Assembly: GCA_023213395.1 (NCBI GenBank)
Contig: CM041465.1
Location: 216,015,741 to 216,079,740, forward strand
DNA from: Cycas panzhihuaensis
Taxonomy: Eukaryota; Cycadophyta
Length of the DNA stretch: 64,000 nt
Direction of reading: 5' to 3'
Part shown: positions 35,501 to 46,937 of the stretch, in pieces
Numbering within the stretch: position 1 is the stretch's first letter
Layout of the letters: every line of letters begins with the position of its first letter
Notes under the pieces: model-generated
Databases searched by the model: none
What the model was told of the DNA's origin: nothing
Seen by the model: only the letters and a program-made list of their open reading frames with translations
Program-made: the position numbers and the translations under genes

Positions 35501-38500
35501 TTGAGTCTTAGTTAATTGACTCTAGTACTTCACTTCATGTTACTCCTCATAGGGATTGGTTTTGTGAATACATAAGGATTAATGGAGGTGAGGTATTTCT
35601 TGGGGATCTTTACCCATATAAAATTGTAGGTCATGGAAGGGTAAAGTTTTGATTTGAGGATGGAAGGGATAAAACTATCCCTGATGTAAGTCATATTTCT
35701 AGTTTGGCTATGAGTTTGTTATTTGTCAGTTAATTAGGTAATGCAGGAATAGAAGTGATCTTTAATAAAGATAATTGCAGAATGGTTTAAGAAGTGTTGG
35801 TGTTAGCAAGAGGGGTTCGATTTGGAATACTATACAAGCTTGATGCAAATATGGTGTGTGTTGGAAGTTAGAGTCCAACTATTACAAAAAGTAGTAATAA
35901 TTAAGGTGGGACTCAAATATCACTTGCTGGTAAAACTATGTTGTGGTATTAAAGATTAGGCCATATTGGAGAGAAAGGCCTCCATGATTTATTCTCTAAA
36001 GATATGGCATAAGACATCTTTAGAATTAATGGCTCATTTGATTTTGATTTCTATGAGCATTATGTGTATGCCAAACAGAATTGGGTCAGTTTTCTTTCAT
36101 GTTCGAAGAGAGCAAAGGGTATTATACAATTGGTGCACAATGATGTTTTTGGACCTATTGATGTACCCTCATTGGGTGGGCCCAAATACTTTGTCTCATT
36201 CAAAGATGATTTCTCGAGAAAGACATGGCTGTACTTTTTTAAACAGAAATCTAAGGTCTTCAATAAATTCAAAGAATTTAAGGCCTTAGTTGAGAATCAT
36301 AGTGATAAGAAGATCAAAGTATTGAGGATGGATAATGGAGGAGAGTTTTACTCAAAGGAGCAGTGTGGGATAGCAAGGCAAAAGATAATTCCCTATACAC
36401 CACAACAAAATGGAGTTGATAAAAGGATGAATAGGACGTTATTGGAGAGATCAAGGAGTATGCTTAGTGCTACTATATTAGAGAAGAAATTCTAGGTGAG
36501 GGTTGTGATGACTGCAAGCTACTTGATAAATAGATCACCGATAACTATCTTAGTATACAAAACACCTGAAGAAGTATGGTCTGGTAAGAAACCATCTCTT
36601 GGTCACCTTAGAGTGTTTGGTTGTGAAGCTTTTGTGCATGTTCTTAAAAAGCAAAGGACTAAGCTTGATTTCAAAGCACAAAATACTATTTTCATTAGCT
36701 ATGGTGATGGTGTTAAAGGATATAAGCTTTATAACCTTGAAACACAAAAGGTTGTATATAGCTGTGATGTTGTCTTTAGAGAGGAGTTCAAGTCTCTAAA
36801 TCAAGATGAAGAATCAAAGGAGGAACACTATAAGAAGGTATAATTTGAAGTAAAGGATGAAGATTCTATATTAGAATATGAGTTAGGTGAAGAGGAAGAA
36901 CCAACTATAGAGGTAGCTCAACCTCAAGAACCCCACATCTTGAGGAGATCAACTCGTGAGAGAAGACAACCTGATAGGTATATTCCTGAAGACTTTCATT
37001 GCTCCTCTTTTATTTTATCTACTACATATGGTGATCTGGGTATTGTTCGGGAGGCTCTAGAGTCAAAAGAGAGCTAACTTTGGATGAAGGCCATGCAAGA
37101 AGAAATGATGACCTTGGACCAAAATAATATGTGGGATTTAGTGGATCTACCTAATGGTAGAAAACCTGTTGATAATAAATGGATCTTCAAGAAGAAGTTC
37201 CACACAGATGGTACTATAGAAAAGTACAAGGCTCGCTTAGTAATAAAGGGCTATTCCCAAGTCAAGGGAGTAGATTTTAGTGAGGTATTTTCTCCTGTTA
37301 TAAAAGTTGCTTCAATTATATTTTTATTGGCTGTAACAATTGCCTATGAACTTGAGATAGATCAAATGGATGTGAAGACTACATTTCTTTATGGTGACCT
37401 TGAGGAAGAAATTTATATATTATAGCCCAAAGGGTTTGAAGTTGTAGGAAAAGAGAATATGGTATGCAAGTTGAAGAAGTTATTATATGGCTTAAAACAA
37501 TCACCAAGGATGTGGTATTGGAAGTTTGATTTACATATGTTGGTGGATGGCTTTATACGTAGTAAAGCAAATCATTATATTTATTATAAGCAAGTTAGTG
37601 ATCATTTTTTAATTCTGGCTTTATATGTTAATGACATACTTTTAGTTGGTAATAATAAAGGAATGAACCAACTTATGAAAGACTAATTGACATCTTGCTT
37701 TGTGATGAAGGACCTTGATGCTATACATTTTATTTTAGGCATTGGGATTAAAAGGGATAGGAGAAAAAAGAAGATTTTGCTTAGCCATATATTGAGACAA
37801 TATTGTAATAGTTTAGGTTGCAAGATAGTAAACCAGTTAATGTTCCTCTTCCTACTGGTTTAAAGTTATTAGCTAGACAATGCCCAAAGTCTCACCAAGA
37901 AGTTAAAGAAATGGTATTTATCCCTTATGCTAGTGCTGTTAGTAGCCTGATATATGTGATGGTTTACACTTGACTAAACATTGCCCATGTAGTGGGAGTA
38001 GTTAGCAGGTATATGTGAAACCTAGGTAGAGGGAATTGGGTGGTTGTGAAAAAGATTTTTGGGTATCTACGAGGTATATCACACTATATAATTTGCTATC
38101 AAGGAGATCCCATGGAGAATAGAACAGTAAACCTGAGAGGTTTTGTTGATGTTGATTGGGCTAGAGATCTTGACAGTAGAAGATCTATAAGTAAGTATGC
38201 TTTTATCCTTTGTGGTGGCATAATTAGTTGGATGAGTAAAAGACAGCAAGTTATGGTACTTTCTAATATAGAAACAGAGTATATGGAAACTACTCATGCG
38301 TGCAAGGAAGTAGTTTGGTTATAGAGATTATGCACAGATATTGACTTTAAGTAGGATGCTATGAGGATAGATTATGATAGTCAAAGTGCAATCTATTTAG
38401 CAAAGAACCACATTTTTCATGCTCGATCAAAGCATATTGATGTGTAGTTCTATTTTGTGAAAGAAATGGTTCAAGATCACAAAGTAGATTTGCAGAAGAT

Positions 38501-38560
38501 TGCTACATAAGAAAATGATACTGACTCATTGACTAAGATTGTTAGCACAAAAAAATTTAG
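35501..38560 (+). pseudogene. E9 pol: protease, integrase, RT, RNase H, broken
   Basis: The protease active site is degraded to 'IDSSTSLHVT' (35515), with the Gly of D-S-G lost. Integrase: 'LVHNDVFGPIDV' (36133), with Asn next to the catalytic Asp, 'SFKDDFSRKTWLYF', 'RMDNGGEFYS' (36328) with an intact Asp, and 'TPQQNGVDKRMNRT'. The region 36064-36843 is nearly open apart from one stop at 36493. RT: 'KYKARLVIKGYSQ' (37225), 'MDVKTTFLYGDLEEEIYI' (37370), 'LLYGLKQSPRMWY' (37480) and 'YVNDILLVG' (37625), with the first catalytic Asp as Asn. RNase H: 'GFVDVDWARD' (38140) and 'VLSNIETEY'. It ends near 38555. Confidence 0.93.
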
Positions 38561-38651
38561 ATGGTGTAGAATTACAATGGGTGTTTGTGATTTTGGCATT
38601 CGGTAGTTGTATATGCAGGTTTTCTTGTAAAGTGTTCAACAAGTGGAAGAT

Positions 38652-39149
38652 TGTTAGATATGTTGAACACTTTGTAAGTGTTACATGGGTATAGGTATTA
38701 TACCTAAGTCCCTTTGTGGGGGTCTGGGGGCCCATTGTAGGGCCCCCTACAGGGGGGTCTAGGGGGGGCCAATGGCCCTCCGAGTGGGGTTCAAGAGTAG
38801 GAGCCCCTGAAAAATTTTTTTAGGTGTCTTATGGGGGTCTTTTGTCAGCCCATGGTTTATGTCCATTGTATTGTAAAATCGCAAGGTAGTATGTTGTAAT
38901 GTTATGTCTATATATTCTTATGTAACATCACATGTAAAATGATATGGTCATGGATGAGTTGAGATGAAGAGTTGGGGTTTATTCATCTCTATAATTCTTT
39001 AGCTATTACTCAGATTAATAAAAGATCTATGCTTAGACCTGAATCTCCTAGTGTTCTTTGTTGAGTGCTTAGTTTGTTTATGCTATTTATTCTTTGTATG
39101 GTTTAAAGTTCTATTATCACATTATTTTTGTGATTATATTGTCTTTTCA
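38652..39149 (+). repeat. E9 3' LTR
   Basis: 498 bp, paired with 34073-34568; ends TTTTCA before target copy atctc. Confidence 0.92.
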
Positions 39150-39154
39150 ATCTC

Positions 39155-39640
39155 CATCCTTTTCATCAATGTCAAGCTATCACAATTTATATGGCCATGT
39201 TATGTTTCACTATCAACATTGGTTAAGGCTTTTAAAGCATAAGTACTTGATGGGGGAATGACTAATTGAATAGTATATCACTAGCCATTTGTCCCTTTGC
39301 TACAACTACTTTGTTCCTGAACTTATCTTTGATTGTACATTTACCATTATCAAAGATGACCTTATAGTATTGCTCCATCATCTGACCCACTGAGAGTAGG
39401 TTCTTCTTAGGAGCTAGAATATGTAAAACATCATTAATACTTTTTGTTTCTCCTGATTCGGTAGTTATAGATGCATTACCCTTTCCAACAATAACATCGG
39501 TAGTATTATAGCCAAATATAATTCTTTCTTTCTTAGACTTATCAATTTCTTTGAACAATTCTTCTTTATGAGTCATATAAGTTAAACATCCTAAATTGAT
39601 GTACCCACTATCTTCTTCTTCACTAGCCACTAGATGGGAA
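39155..39640 (-). pseudogene. E7 protease and gag-pre-integrase part
   Basis: Minus frame 39262-39630 (122 codons, open). It runs from 'DSGYINLGCLTYMTHKEELF', where the protease D-[ST]-G site is degraded, through 'DVIVGKGNASI', 'INDVLHILAPKKNLLSVGQMM' and 'FRNKVVVAKGQM'. Below it, 'RYGHLNLQSL' at 39155-39200 is the pre-integrase block whose continuation lies at 34065, across E9. Confidence 0.93.
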
Positions 39641-39857
39641 AGGAAAAGTCTATCATTGTCTCTATCTTTAATTGTTGTGTTAGTAGTCCCCCTTTGAGTA
39701 CTTGTATTTTTAGCAAAGTAATTTTCTTTTAAGTGTCCTATTCTATGGCAAAAGAAACATTAGATGGTTCCTCTTCTTGATCCTCTTTGACTTTAACTTC
39801 TTCCTCTAGAAGTTTCTCTTCCTCTTCTAAAGTTTTAGCCTTGTTCTTAATACCAAA
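39641..39857 (-). pseudogene. E7 gag C-terminal stub with zinc knuckle, next to primer site
   Basis: An acidic coiled stretch ('LEEEEKLLEEEVKVKED', near 39820-39770) and a CCHC knuckle near 39735-39765 with the last Cys changed to Tyr ('CFFCHRIGHLKENY'). The primer site TGGTATTAAGAAC (39842-39855) is fused almost directly to this stub, so about 200 codons of capsid are missing. An internal deletion is the simplest reading. Confidence 0.85.
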
Positions 39858-40136
39858 TGATGAAAATATGGGAGTCAAAGGGAATGATAGAGTGTAACAA
39901 AGGGCAAATCAAATCTCCATTATAATGGTGGTATTGATGAACACCATAGTCTTTGAACCCTTTGAATAAATAGATGAGAGTTAAGTAAGAACCAAACGTT
40001 TACCATCGACTGATATTTAGAACGCCATTAAGAAATCCACTCAAATGATAATAATATTTGGCTAAGTTAGTTGCATTAAACCCTATGTTATTATATACTG
40101 ATATATACTAATATTAGCCTTAATAGGTATTATCTA
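39858..40136 (-). repeat. E7 5' LTR
   Basis: 279 bp, paired with 28401-28680. Two further bases (at, 40137-40138) separate it from the target copy aggaa. Confidence 0.88.
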
Positions 40137-40143
40137 ATAGGAA

Positions 40144-40333
40144 TAATGGCCAAACTTTAAATTATGAGAATGGTGATATACATACTTATATAACAACTCA
40201 CCATGTGTGAGAATCCTTAAAGGTTAACCATTATATGTTATCACACATTTTTATGTGGCACATAATTCAATACAATAATATGTGAGAGAGTGCATATGGT
40301 GGTTAATCATATAATTAGATATTATATCCAACA
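40144..40333 (-). repeat. E1 5' LTR, second part
   Basis: Continues the LTR interrupted at 28399: 'ggccaaactttaaa..atgagaatg' matches 9520-9545, and the end 'atatccaaca' matches 9700-9707. Confidence 0.82.
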
Positions 40334-40644
40334 AAAAATATATTACAAAATATAGAATTCTCATCTAGTTAATAATCTACATGTTGTTGCACCCTCATAT
40401 AAAGTAACTAATAGTAGAAAATAAACTTACAAAATTTAAAAGGTACTCTAATCTTTATATTAATTTGTCAAAAGGGATTCAAGTCTTAATTATTGATATG
40501 AAATAATCAATACAACCTTCATTCAATCAAATATTACCTTCTTCATAAATATTGGATTATAATATAATTAGATCTCTTTATTTCTTTAAATACTACTAAA
40601 AAGATTACCTTTTAAGAGATTTCCTGCTCAAATTTAATGGTGAG
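40334..40644. other. AT-rich spacer between E1 and E10
   Basis: 311 bp with no coding, repeat or RNA signal recognised. Confidence 0.5.
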
Positions 40645-43600
40645 TGTTTCCCAGCTACTAGGAATGGGTTTCAATGAGTCAACTCAAATAAGTGTAGGTA
40701 CACTTCTATCCTTTGCCTTTGTTACTTCTTAAGAAAGGTAAGTCGAAGCACCTATTTTTCACTGGATGACTAATTGATTCATTTGAGTGATCATCTTGCA
40801 TCCATTGCTTAATCATATTGCTTGACATTATTCTAGCCTATGATGACTCAAGGATACTGATCCCAATGGCACTCCACAACCCTCCTATACATCTCCATGT
40901 TGTTCCAAGCACCGACTAACCCTTGTGATCTATCCACGACCCCGTTGTCACATCTTAGCTTTTAACGTTTTACCTCGGTGTGATTGGTATATTTTTACCC
41001 ATTTGCCAACTTCTTTGGAACTCTATCTCTTTGGTGCTCCATTAGGCATAGGTCATTTCTTCCTCATGACTATCCCTAGCCACTTAGATAGAGGGTTAGG
41101 CCCTCCTAGGCCTAGAGTACCTTCTTTTAGGGCCCCCAACTCCTTCTTCCCTTTATGTTTCTTATGCTATCATCGCACCATAAATGATATCGCAATACTA
41201 CGGTAAACTTTGCGGTACCACAAAGTGTACCGTGGGGCGACTATTATAAACAATTTTTAAAAATCTGCTCTGGTAAATTTCTCATTTATTGAAAAGTTGT
41301 TATGTGGTTGAGTCGTATTCCTAGCCCTAGCCAAACCCTAATCGCTCAATTAAGCTAGGGTTAGGTTTAAAACCCAAAAAGGATATCATTTCTTTCCTCT
41401 TCCACTTTCTCTCATCTCTTTTCGCTCTCTCACAGGTCATCTCCTGCAGAAACACCCTGCAACACCTGGGCATACCTGTGTCCCAGCCTGAGATCAGTCC
41501 TCCGTAGCTCAGATCCCTGGTAGCATGCCTAAGATAAGCCCCCCTCAATCAAGACATACTCCAAGGCTTGCCTCCAAGCACAAACATCATACTCCATCAA
41601 GTTTGTCTCTTCAAATTTCATAGCTTGCATAGGGTTTTACCTGCAAACCTTGTAGGGCCACCGTCCTCTACCGTTTTCTTAGGAAAATCTATTCTTAATT
41701 CAATTATAGCAGGTATCATCCCATTCTTATTTCATTTTGCTCCTTTTAAGTTCCTTGAAAGTGATTGAAACACCTTGTGTACCCTCTTATTTCCTTAGTT
41801 TTTCCATTATGCAAAGGAGGCATCCCCTCCATCTTTCCTTGTCTGTCCTCCATACCTTCCTGCTCTTCCCTGGTTTATCCAAGGAGGCAGTGAGAGAGAG
41901 GTCCCAAAAGGGCAAGAGAAAGGAACCAAGGTGGGTTCCACAACCCAGTAAGGCCTTCTCCTCAAGGGTAACCCCCTTCTCCCCTTTTCCTCTTCCTCCT
42001 CTGTGCTTCCCTTGGGCTACCAAAGAGCTCTTAGAAGACAGGCCACCACTAGTAGCAGTGTATGCAGCCCATTACTATGCTTGCTCCAACCTTGTGAGCC
42101 TTACATAGGTAGGGATTCCAGTCCTAATCATACCCCACCTTGCCTTTGGGTGATTGATTAACTTTGGGTTGCAAAAGTTGTATATTGTAACATTAGTAAC
42201 ATTTGCAGCCTTTTTGTAGCCCATTGTCCATACATTTAGCCCTCATTACTTAATATTTACCTACTATTTATGTGCTTGGGTAGTGTAGAGGTGTGTGTTT
42301 TATAGGGTTACCCATTATGAGGGTAACCATCTCCATCCATTTTCTTGCCTTGCTAGCGTAGAGAAAGTTGGAAATTGTCTCTTAACTAAAGGTTTCACTT
42401 GATTAGTATACTTTGCTTGTATCACTTCATGCAATTTATATACATATATATCTCATACCCTAGCATCCCTTGGGAAAGGGAATACTCTTTGATTGCATGT
42501 TCTTGCTACACTACGTGTGGAAGAGAAAGAAGCACGTCAACCCAGGTACATCCCTCTCCTTTATTCCCTTGTCACTTTCTAATCTTTTTGCATAGCCATT
42601 CCCTTTTTCCTTTCTTGTCCTTTCCTATTCAACTTAGGGAAGGTAAGGAATCCCCAACATCACCGCCCTATGCTGCTCACATTTAGGGAAAGGGAAGAGG
42701 AAAGTGATTGCAACATGAGGGAATATATTCATCTAGTTGCACGATCTTCCAGGTGCACCACTACTCTTTTCTCGTCACCCTCTTTCTCTAGTTCAAAGTT
42801 TGTTTACTTACATTTGTAGAATATAAAAGGGAAAGGAGCAAAGAAATAAACTTGCATTTATTATTTGTATGTGTTTGCTTCATTTATTCATCTAGGAAAG
42901 TGCATGAAGTAGGAATCACATCCTTTCACTTCCTTGCTTGATTGCATGTCCCTCTGTTTGGCCTTACACCCCTTGCATGCATGTTTGCAACTATTTGGCT
43001 AGCCTCTTTGTTTCTTTTTCTTTCATTAGAAAACAAAAGGAAAGTGAGATGGTTATATTAGATAGTAAACAAGAGATTATTTATTAGTTTATGGTTTCCT
43101 CCCTATTTGTAATAAACATAACAACATATTTATCACTTCCCTACTATACATAGGAGACCAAACCCTTCACACTCAAAATGATGGAAATCCCTTTTCGTTG
43201 TCACTTCACATCCCCAAGCCCACCTTGGGTCTATTAGCCTAGGGAAGACCTTACCTCTAGGTCATTCCCCCCTCATCTTGTTATAACTATAGTAGCTAGG
43301 TATCCTTTGCACCCTTCTTTTTGGGTTGGTTCTACTTGTGGGGTGGTTATCCACCCTCCTTTCCACAAGCGTGTGCCTCCCACATTATTTGTTTGAATAC
43401 ACCTCATTCATACCCTTTTCCTTCCGTGAAGAGCCATTCATTCATTTGACTTTACCTCTCTCCTTTGGCCATCCAAGGGTGGGAGGACCTACTCCTTGAG
43501 GTTACTCAGGAAACTAGGGATATCCCTCACTCCTTCTACCCTCAGAACCAAAGCCAAGTTACCCAGAAAGGAGTTGTGCGCTATTTGTAGGTCCTGAACC

Positions 43601-43732
43601 TGCGTTCCATCACACAGACACCCTATGTAGGTGATCTGTCTCACTTGCTGAATTGACCTTAGATCCCAAAGCTCTTCATTGATTAATGCGATCCTAACCA
43701 AGTGTAGTTACCATCCCATAGTCACAATTCCA
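40645..43732 (+). repeat. E10 5' LTR, Tat/Ogre-like gypsy (3.09 kb)
   Basis: Begins TGTTTCCCAGCTACT and ends ACAATTCCA. It aligns with solo LTR E8 (minus strand of 29191-31977). It carries an imperfect palindrome, ggtaaactttg...caaagtgtacc, at 41201-41231 and a TATA-like 'gtttaaaacccaaaaagg' at about 41366. After the end comes a primer-site candidate, 'tagcgaccatactgggga'. ORFs at 40925-41206, 41568-42108 and 42399-42686 are Pro/Phe/Ser-rich chance frames. The length is within the range known for Ogre/Tat LTRs. Confidence 0.85.
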
Positions 43733-43916
43733 CTAGCGACCATACTGGGGACTTGCTAATAAGAGATCAATCCTTCCTCCCTTCCTGTTGGTGCTACTTC
43801 TTCTTGGTAGCTCTTCCTTTTGGTTTTGTTGGTCAGACCCCAATGTGCGCACCACTTTATCTCTCCTTCTTTCTTCCAACCTATAGGTAGAACTTGTATG
43901 CAACAATTCTCACATT
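43733..43916 (+). other. E10 primer-binding site and leader, first copy
   Basis: Begins at the LTR end with 'ctagcgaccatactgggga', which resembles the 'TGGCGAC...CTGGGGA' primer sites seen after LTRs of plant Tat/Athila elements. This leader repeats at 46113-46295. Confidence 0.75.
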
Positions 43917-46075
43917 ACTTATGAGGTCTACCTCTATTGTTGGAAGACTCCTCATACCACTCCCTTCCTACGTTGAATCCCAATTTGACTATGGAGGGAT
44001 TCCCCTCAGATTGGGCATATCATGCTTATGTGTTCAAATCACATGAGCTTTCTACTTCTTTTCAAGGGTCTGCCCAAGAGGGTGAGGATCTTATCTTTTA
44101 TCTGGGTGACCAACAACACCCACAATTTTACCATCTCTCTACTCATGAAGTAGAGGTTTCATCTCCTCTAGAGTTTCACCACTACGATGGTGACTCTCAT
44201 GAGGATTGTCCTATGGGGTCTGGTTCATTTGAGGTTCCGTCTACCTCTTATGATCAAGAAGATACCCCTCCTGCCAATGTAGTACAAGCCTTTAGATAAT
44301 GCTTCCAAGCTGCTCATCTCCAACCATATCCTAAGTGGTTCAAGAGAATCTTGCAAAGTGTTGTGCCTCCTTCCTCTATATCCTCCTTACCTTGCTCATC
44401 TCGTTCGAGTTCCCTACCTATGATAAGCCTACCTCTCACTTCATCTTCTTCTCCCCATGGTCTATGTCCCTTGGGGACTACTCAAGGCATGTCCTTTTCC
44501 CAACTCGGGTTGAGCATACCCCCATTTAGTCAAATGACTATTCCTCCTCCAACTATAGTCTATTCGTCACTTATTAGATCTAGGAGACCCACATGTGCCC
44601 CTACTTCTAGCCACATGGGGCTTGCCCTCACACGCTCTCAACTCTAACTTAAGGACTCTTCCCTTTACGTGCCTCTAGGTTACACCTCTTAACCATGGGG
44701 GCACGATAAGGGAAACTCCCTTCCAACTTATGGGGTACAACCTTTGCACCCATATGGGGTCACACCACCCATGGGTAGCCCATATGGGTAAAACTTACTC
44801 CCTCACCTCTCTTTTCCATTATCCTATGTTACACCTCATGTTGTGCCTTTGCAAGGAGGATAAGCCCCCTCATAAGGCACTATCCCTCAAGCTCCTTTCC
44901 AACAAGGAGCATTTTCTTAAGGAGGAATGGGTCCATCACACCCATCCGCTCCTATGCATACGCTTTTGAATGTGGGATTTCTATCTTCTCACCAAACGGT
45001 GGGAGGACAACATCCCTTTTCAAACCAAACCCTCCAAGGAGGATTTAGGCAACCTTATCCACCTCCTCTTTTAGCTTCTGTTAACCCTATGGTCTAGTCA
45101 AGGGCATGCCCCTTTATGGACTATAGATTGACGCCCCTATCCATTGAGGCACTAAGAACCAACTTACCGCCTCACCCTCCTAAGGTTCCCAAATTTGATG
45201 GGACCTCATCATAGGACCCAACAAAGCATATTTGTAGCTTTTCTATGGCATGTATTGATTACTGGGCCTATGACCACATTCTAATAAAACCTTTCCCATG
45301 ATCCCTTCAAGGCAATGCCCTTAAGTGGTTCTATCGCCTGCCAATACATTCTATTTTTTCATTCCAACAACTCGTAGATGAATTCGTTGACTATATTGAC
45401 ATAGCCTATCCATTCAAGAGTGGGAAGAAAGTCCTATTATCTCTCAAACAAGGTCACGATGAGATGAATCATGACTTTGTGAGATACTTTTAGGACCTTC
45501 TTCACTCTACGAAGGTAACTTTGCCTAAGGAGTTGAAGAGGGATCTCTTTGTCAATGCTCTTCTCCTAAAAGTCCACGTCGAAGTCCTTAAAATGGGGGC
45601 AACTACATGTGGCTTTGCCATAGCCAAGTGCTTGGTGCTTGAGACTATTGAGATCCAAGTTGGACTCAAGAATCCTCTTAAGCCGTCACAATAGCGTGAG
45701 GCCCCTCCACTACCCTGAGAGACTAAGACCCAATAGCCTACCGAGTCTTCTTCCCATTCGACTGAGAAGACCTTGGATCCTCTCACTTTAGCTATATGTT
45801 CATTAGAATGTACCATGAAGGAGCTCAAACTCGAGGCTCCTTCGTCCCCTACTTCACATAAACTGGTCCACTAGGCCTCTTAAGCTGCTTCCCCCTAAGG
45901 GTGGTAACACCCAATCTTCTCGAGTGAGGAAGCCTGATTCCTCCCTCAAGAAGAAGTGGTGTTCCATCTACGGGGAGTGTTTCCATGAAGATTTACAATA
46001 CCAGGCCCAACACCCTAGATCTTCCCTGCAACGTGATCCTGCTCCCAAATAGGCATCTAAGCCTAACTTAGACTA
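43917..46075 (+). pseudogene. E10 gag, first copy
   Basis: The N-terminal region (43937-44299, open, 120 codons) is acidic and Ser/His-rich. The middle is Pro/Ser-rich and broken by frameshifts. The conserved retrotransposon gag core at 45184-45600 reads 'VPKFDGTS', 'MACIDYWAYDHIL', 'ALKWFYRLP', 'SFQQLVDEFV', 'LSLKQGHDEMNHDFVRYF' and 'KELKRDLFVNALL'. A Zn-finger-like 'KKWCSIYGECFHEDLQYQAQ' stretch (45950-46010) has partly lost its ligands. The sequence then jumps into LTR-end sequence at about 46076, exactly where gag copy two (62420) continues into protease. Confidence 0.85.
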
Positions 46076-46295
46076 GTGTGGTTACCATCCCATAGCTATG
46101 ATTCTACTAGTGATCATACTAGGGACCCACTAATAAGGGATCAATCCTTCCTCCCTTCCTGTTGGTGCTACTTCTTCTTGGTAGCTCTTTCTTTTGGTTT
46201 TGTTGGGTAACCCTCAATGTATACAACACTTTATCTCTCTTGCTTTCTTCCAACCCATAGTCAAAACTTGTATACGACGATTCTCATGTCACTTA
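46076..46295 (+). repeat. Second copy of E10 LTR end plus leader
   Basis: Nearly the same as 43706-43921: 'ttaccatcccatag', then primer-site-like 'tagtgatcatactaggga', then 'gatcaatccttcctccct' and the rest of the leader to 'actta'. Gag should follow but copia E11 starts here; gag resumes at 60264. Confidence 0.9.
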
Positions 46296-46937
46296 TGTTG
46301 AGAATACAAGGTCCCAACCATTTAACCGCCACCAAGATCTATTGCATTCTTACAACTAGTTACAGAAATTAAAACTTAAAATTACATGCAAGTTCTAAAA
46401 TCAAAGATTATATAGTAACAAGAAAATGAAATCCAAACATCACATGTGCACCCAATATAACGTGGTAAAACCCTAACAGTGTGCTAGGGGAACATCCACA
46501 TAGGAAAGGTATTGATCTTTATTGTTGTAGAATGGAGAAATAGTACATCACGATTCTACAGTACTCTCGAACAACAATCACCACGCCTCGTCACAGTTAC
46601 ATTGCATTATATTACAACATAATAAGAAAAACCCTAAAATGGGCTACATGAGAGGAACATCTAAGACCTAAATCTCAACCCTAGAATCTAGGGTATTTGT
46701 ATCAAATGACCCTGATTCTCTTTACATTTTGATAAGGTTTACATGGCTAATTTTTTAGGTCAGGGGCTATTGCCCCTGAAACCCCTCCTAGCAGGGGGCG
46801 TTCTACTCCCCCTGCACTCCCCTGGCTAAGGGGTGCTCCCGCCCCCCTTGGAACCCCCTGAGAAAGATTAGGGGGGGAAACCGCACTGAAAACATGCCAT
46901 AATTTTAGCCCCATAATTGTTGTCACAATACCCAACA
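46296..46937 (-). repeat. E11 3' LTR
   Basis: 642 bp. It contains a C-rich/G-rich stretch (46770-46880), as in the E9 LTR, and ends (plus strand) tcacaatacccaaca. Confidence 0.92.

Larger units (their letters stand above)
34071..39149 (+). mobile_element. E9: complete Ty1/copia element nested in E7 (5.08 kb)
   Basis: LTRs at 34073-34568 and 38652-39149 (about 497 bp) start TGTTAGATATG and end TTCA, nearly identical apart from a GC-rich variable part. Target duplication atctc at 34066-34070 and 39150-39154. The primer site TGGTATTAAG follows the 5' LTR (34571), and a polypurine-like 'caagtggaaga' precedes the 3' LTR. Order: gag, protease, integrase, RT, RNase H. Both LTRs contain a C-rich/G-rich run (34125-34215, 38705-38795). 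LTR similarity is higher than for E1, and E9 must be younger than E7. Confidence 0.95.
28400..40138 (-). mobile_element. E7: Ty1/copia retrotransposon (minus) carrying two nested insertions
   Basis: LTRs at 28401-28680 and 39858-40136 (about 280 bp) are clearly homologous. Target duplication aggaa lies at 28395-28399 and 40139-40143, and the empty site is seen in the sister LTR at 9364-9707. On the minus strand the order is LTR, primer site TGGTATTAAGAAC (just inside 39857), gag C-terminus, protease, integrase, RT, RNase H, LTR. E9 interrupts the pre-integrase region at 34071-39149 and E8 interrupts RNase H at 29191-31977. Without them the element is about 3.9 kb, short because most of gag is missing. 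Confidence 0.93.

Noticed and set aside
41568-42108. Pro/Leu/Ser-rich ORFs in 40.9-42.7 kb
   Set aside because: Inside the E10 LTR; GC-richer LTR sequence yields open frames by chance and no homologous frame is kept in E8.
44335-44647. Alternative frames in the Tat gag N-terminal region as separate proteins
   Set aside because: Equivalent frames at 60677-61034 are in the same place but carry no domain; they are out-of-frame readings of a Pro/Ser-rich gag part.
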